Shown here one piece after another: positions 62,657 to 64,000 of a DNA stretch of 64,000 bases (positions are counted from its first letter, which is position 1; each line of letters opens with the position of its first letter). Source of the stretch: Serratia symbiotica (lineage in GTDB: Bacteria; Pseudomonadota; Gammaproteobacteria; Enterobacterales; Enterobacteriaceae). Location: positions 62,001 to 126,000 of the forward strand of contig JAMDYG010000001.1 in the NCBI GenBank assembly GCA_024160085.1, read 5' to 3'. The position numbers and the translations under genes are program-made. The notes under the pieces were generated by a model. It was given only the letters and a program-made list of their open reading frames with translations, had not been told where the DNA came from and did not search any database.

Positions 62657-64000
62657 ATGTCGCTAGGCTTCCCTACCGTCCATTTTTACCGTAAGCCGCT
62701 TAAATCAGGCTGATCGACAATTGCTGGAAATGGGGCAGATGTGTATTTCTGCCGAAATCTCCAACTTTTCCCAGCTAACATCCGGCAACTGGTATTTCAC
62801 CTTGAAAGACGATTGCGCGTAGGTGCACTGTGCGATGTTCCGCAACAGCAACTGCCGTACTACTTTCCGTCCGCAGAACGGCCAGAAGGTTCTGGTGCGC
62901 GCCAGCATCACCCTATACGAACTACGTGGCGATTATCAACTGATCGCCGGGAGTATGCAGCCTGCCGGCAACGGCCTGTTGCAACAGCAGTTCGATCAAC
63001 TAAAGCAGCACCTGAGCGACGAAGGTTTATTCTGCCCATAGTTTAAACAGTCACTGCCTAGCCCAGCAAAATGCGTTGTGGTTATCACCCCTGCCAGCAG
63101 CGCGACGTTGCATGATATCTTGCAGGTGCTGCAACGGCATGATCCTTCACTGCCGATCATTATTTACCCTAACTCAGTGCAGGGCAAGGACGCGCTAATG
63201 CAGATGGTACGCGCCATCGAAACCGCCAACCGCAGTGATGAATGCGATGTGCTCTGATCGTTGGCCGGGATGGAGGTTTACTGGAAGATCTGTGAAGTTT
63301 CAATGATGAACGCGTAGCACGCGCGATATTCGCCAGCCAGATCTAGATCGTCAGCGCAGTCGGCCATGAAACCGATGTGACTATCGTCGACTTTGTCGCC
63401 GATCTGCGTGCGCCGACCCCTTCCGCTGCCGCTGAACGGGTCAGCCTAAATCATCTTGAGCTAGTACATCAGTTGCAGTTGCAGCAACAACGGTTGGAAA
63501 TGGCGATAGATTACTATCTGTTCCGGCGTCAGCAGCAGTTCACGCGTATTTACCACCGTTTGCAGCAGCAACATCCGCACCTGCGGCTGGCACGCCTGCT
63601 GACGCTGCTGTTCAAACTACAACGCCGTCTGGAAGATGGCACGCAAAATCAATTGCGCATGGCCTAGCAGCGCAGCGCAACGAATGCACCCAGCAACAGT
63701 TGGCGAAGATACAGCCGCAGAACCGCATTCACCGCTATTAACAGCGTGTGCAACAAGCAGGCGCTGGATCGCCAGCTCAATGCTTACCGCTAGCGCTTCG
63801 GCATAGCCTGTAGCCATCTTGAAGCGGTCAGCCCGCTGGCGCGCGGCTATAGCCATGATACAACTCCCCATACAGCGAGCTGCTGAAAAGCACCAAACAA
63901 CCAAACAGGCTCAACTCGGCGAACGGCTAGAAACCCGTTTACTTGATAGCTGGATAGAAAGTGAGGTGAAGAGCATTACCACCGCTAAAACTCGTGATCC
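62657..64000 (+). pseudogene. xseA: exodeoxyribonuclease VII large subunit, broken, runs off the window
   Basis: XseA digests single-stranded DNA together with XseB. ATG at 62657 is followed by a shift. Then come [39 protein letters not shown], the OB-fold part [20 protein letters not shown] and [20 protein letters not shown], a stop, [40 protein letters not shown] and later [34 protein letters not shown] and [20 protein letters not shown]. The end reads TRLLDSWIESEVKSITT-like text at the border. At least six disruptions are visible. Confidence 0.9.

Overview
The window looks like the chromosome of a Serratia-like enterobacterium undergoing genome reduction, most plausibly an insect symbiont of the Serratia symbiotica type. 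That identification is an inference. Gene content and order are clearly enterobacterial (kdsB-ycaR, nupC, tRNA-Ala, gltX-tRNA-Val-Val-Lys, ligA-zipA-cysZ-cysK-ptsHI-crr-cysM, xseA-guaB-guaA). Only a handful of household genes are intact. The other genes carry in-frame stops, one-base frameshifts and deletions, and IS and miniature-element remnants are scattered between them.

Left end (1-7610): tail of an elyC remnant, intact kdsB and ycaR, an IS256-family remnant, broken mltB and glk, a miniature inverted-repeat element, intact nupC, tRNA-Ala, intact gltX and a tRNA cluster (one decayed tRNA-Val, one good tRNA-Val, tRNA-Lys).

Prophage (7565-37043): a heavily decayed temperate phage sits in the tRNA-Lys gene between two 25-base direct repeats. 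It is a mosaic. Reading leftward from attR it has an Rpn-type nuclease gene, a P2-like repressor/Cox switch, recombination genes (YqaJ exonuclease, SSB), a Bro-type antirepressor, a lambda-like O/DnaC replication module with origin iterons, methyltransferases, RusA, lysis genes, a P22-type antirepressor with a C4-like RNA, an HK97-type head module and a Mu/SfV-type contractile tail. No integrase and no tail fibre genes remain, so it should be unable to excise. Nearly every phage gene is broken.

Right of the prophage (37064-51294): the displaced tRNA terminator, a decayed fepB-D-G-C ferric enterobactin importer behind a possible Fur box, intact ligA and zipA, broken cysZ and cysK, intact ptsH-ptsI-crr, broken cysM, and an IS66-type remnant.

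Right end (51300-64000): a nuoM tail and broken nuoN brought next to cysM, apparently a rearrangement at the IS66 remnant. These are followed by an inverse autotransporter/invasin pseudogene, a dead IS256-family element, a second copy of the miniature element, a small AT-rich island of unrecognised ORFs, an IS1 remnant, intact guaA and guaB, and a broken xseA running off the edge. Functionally, the cell keeps LPS Kdo activation, nucleoside uptake, Glu-tRNA charging, DNA ligase, the division anchor ZipA, PTS sugar uptake and GMP synthesis. It appears to have lost local copies for cysteine synthesis, siderophore import, complex I, glucokinase, a murein transglycosylase and exonuclease VII.
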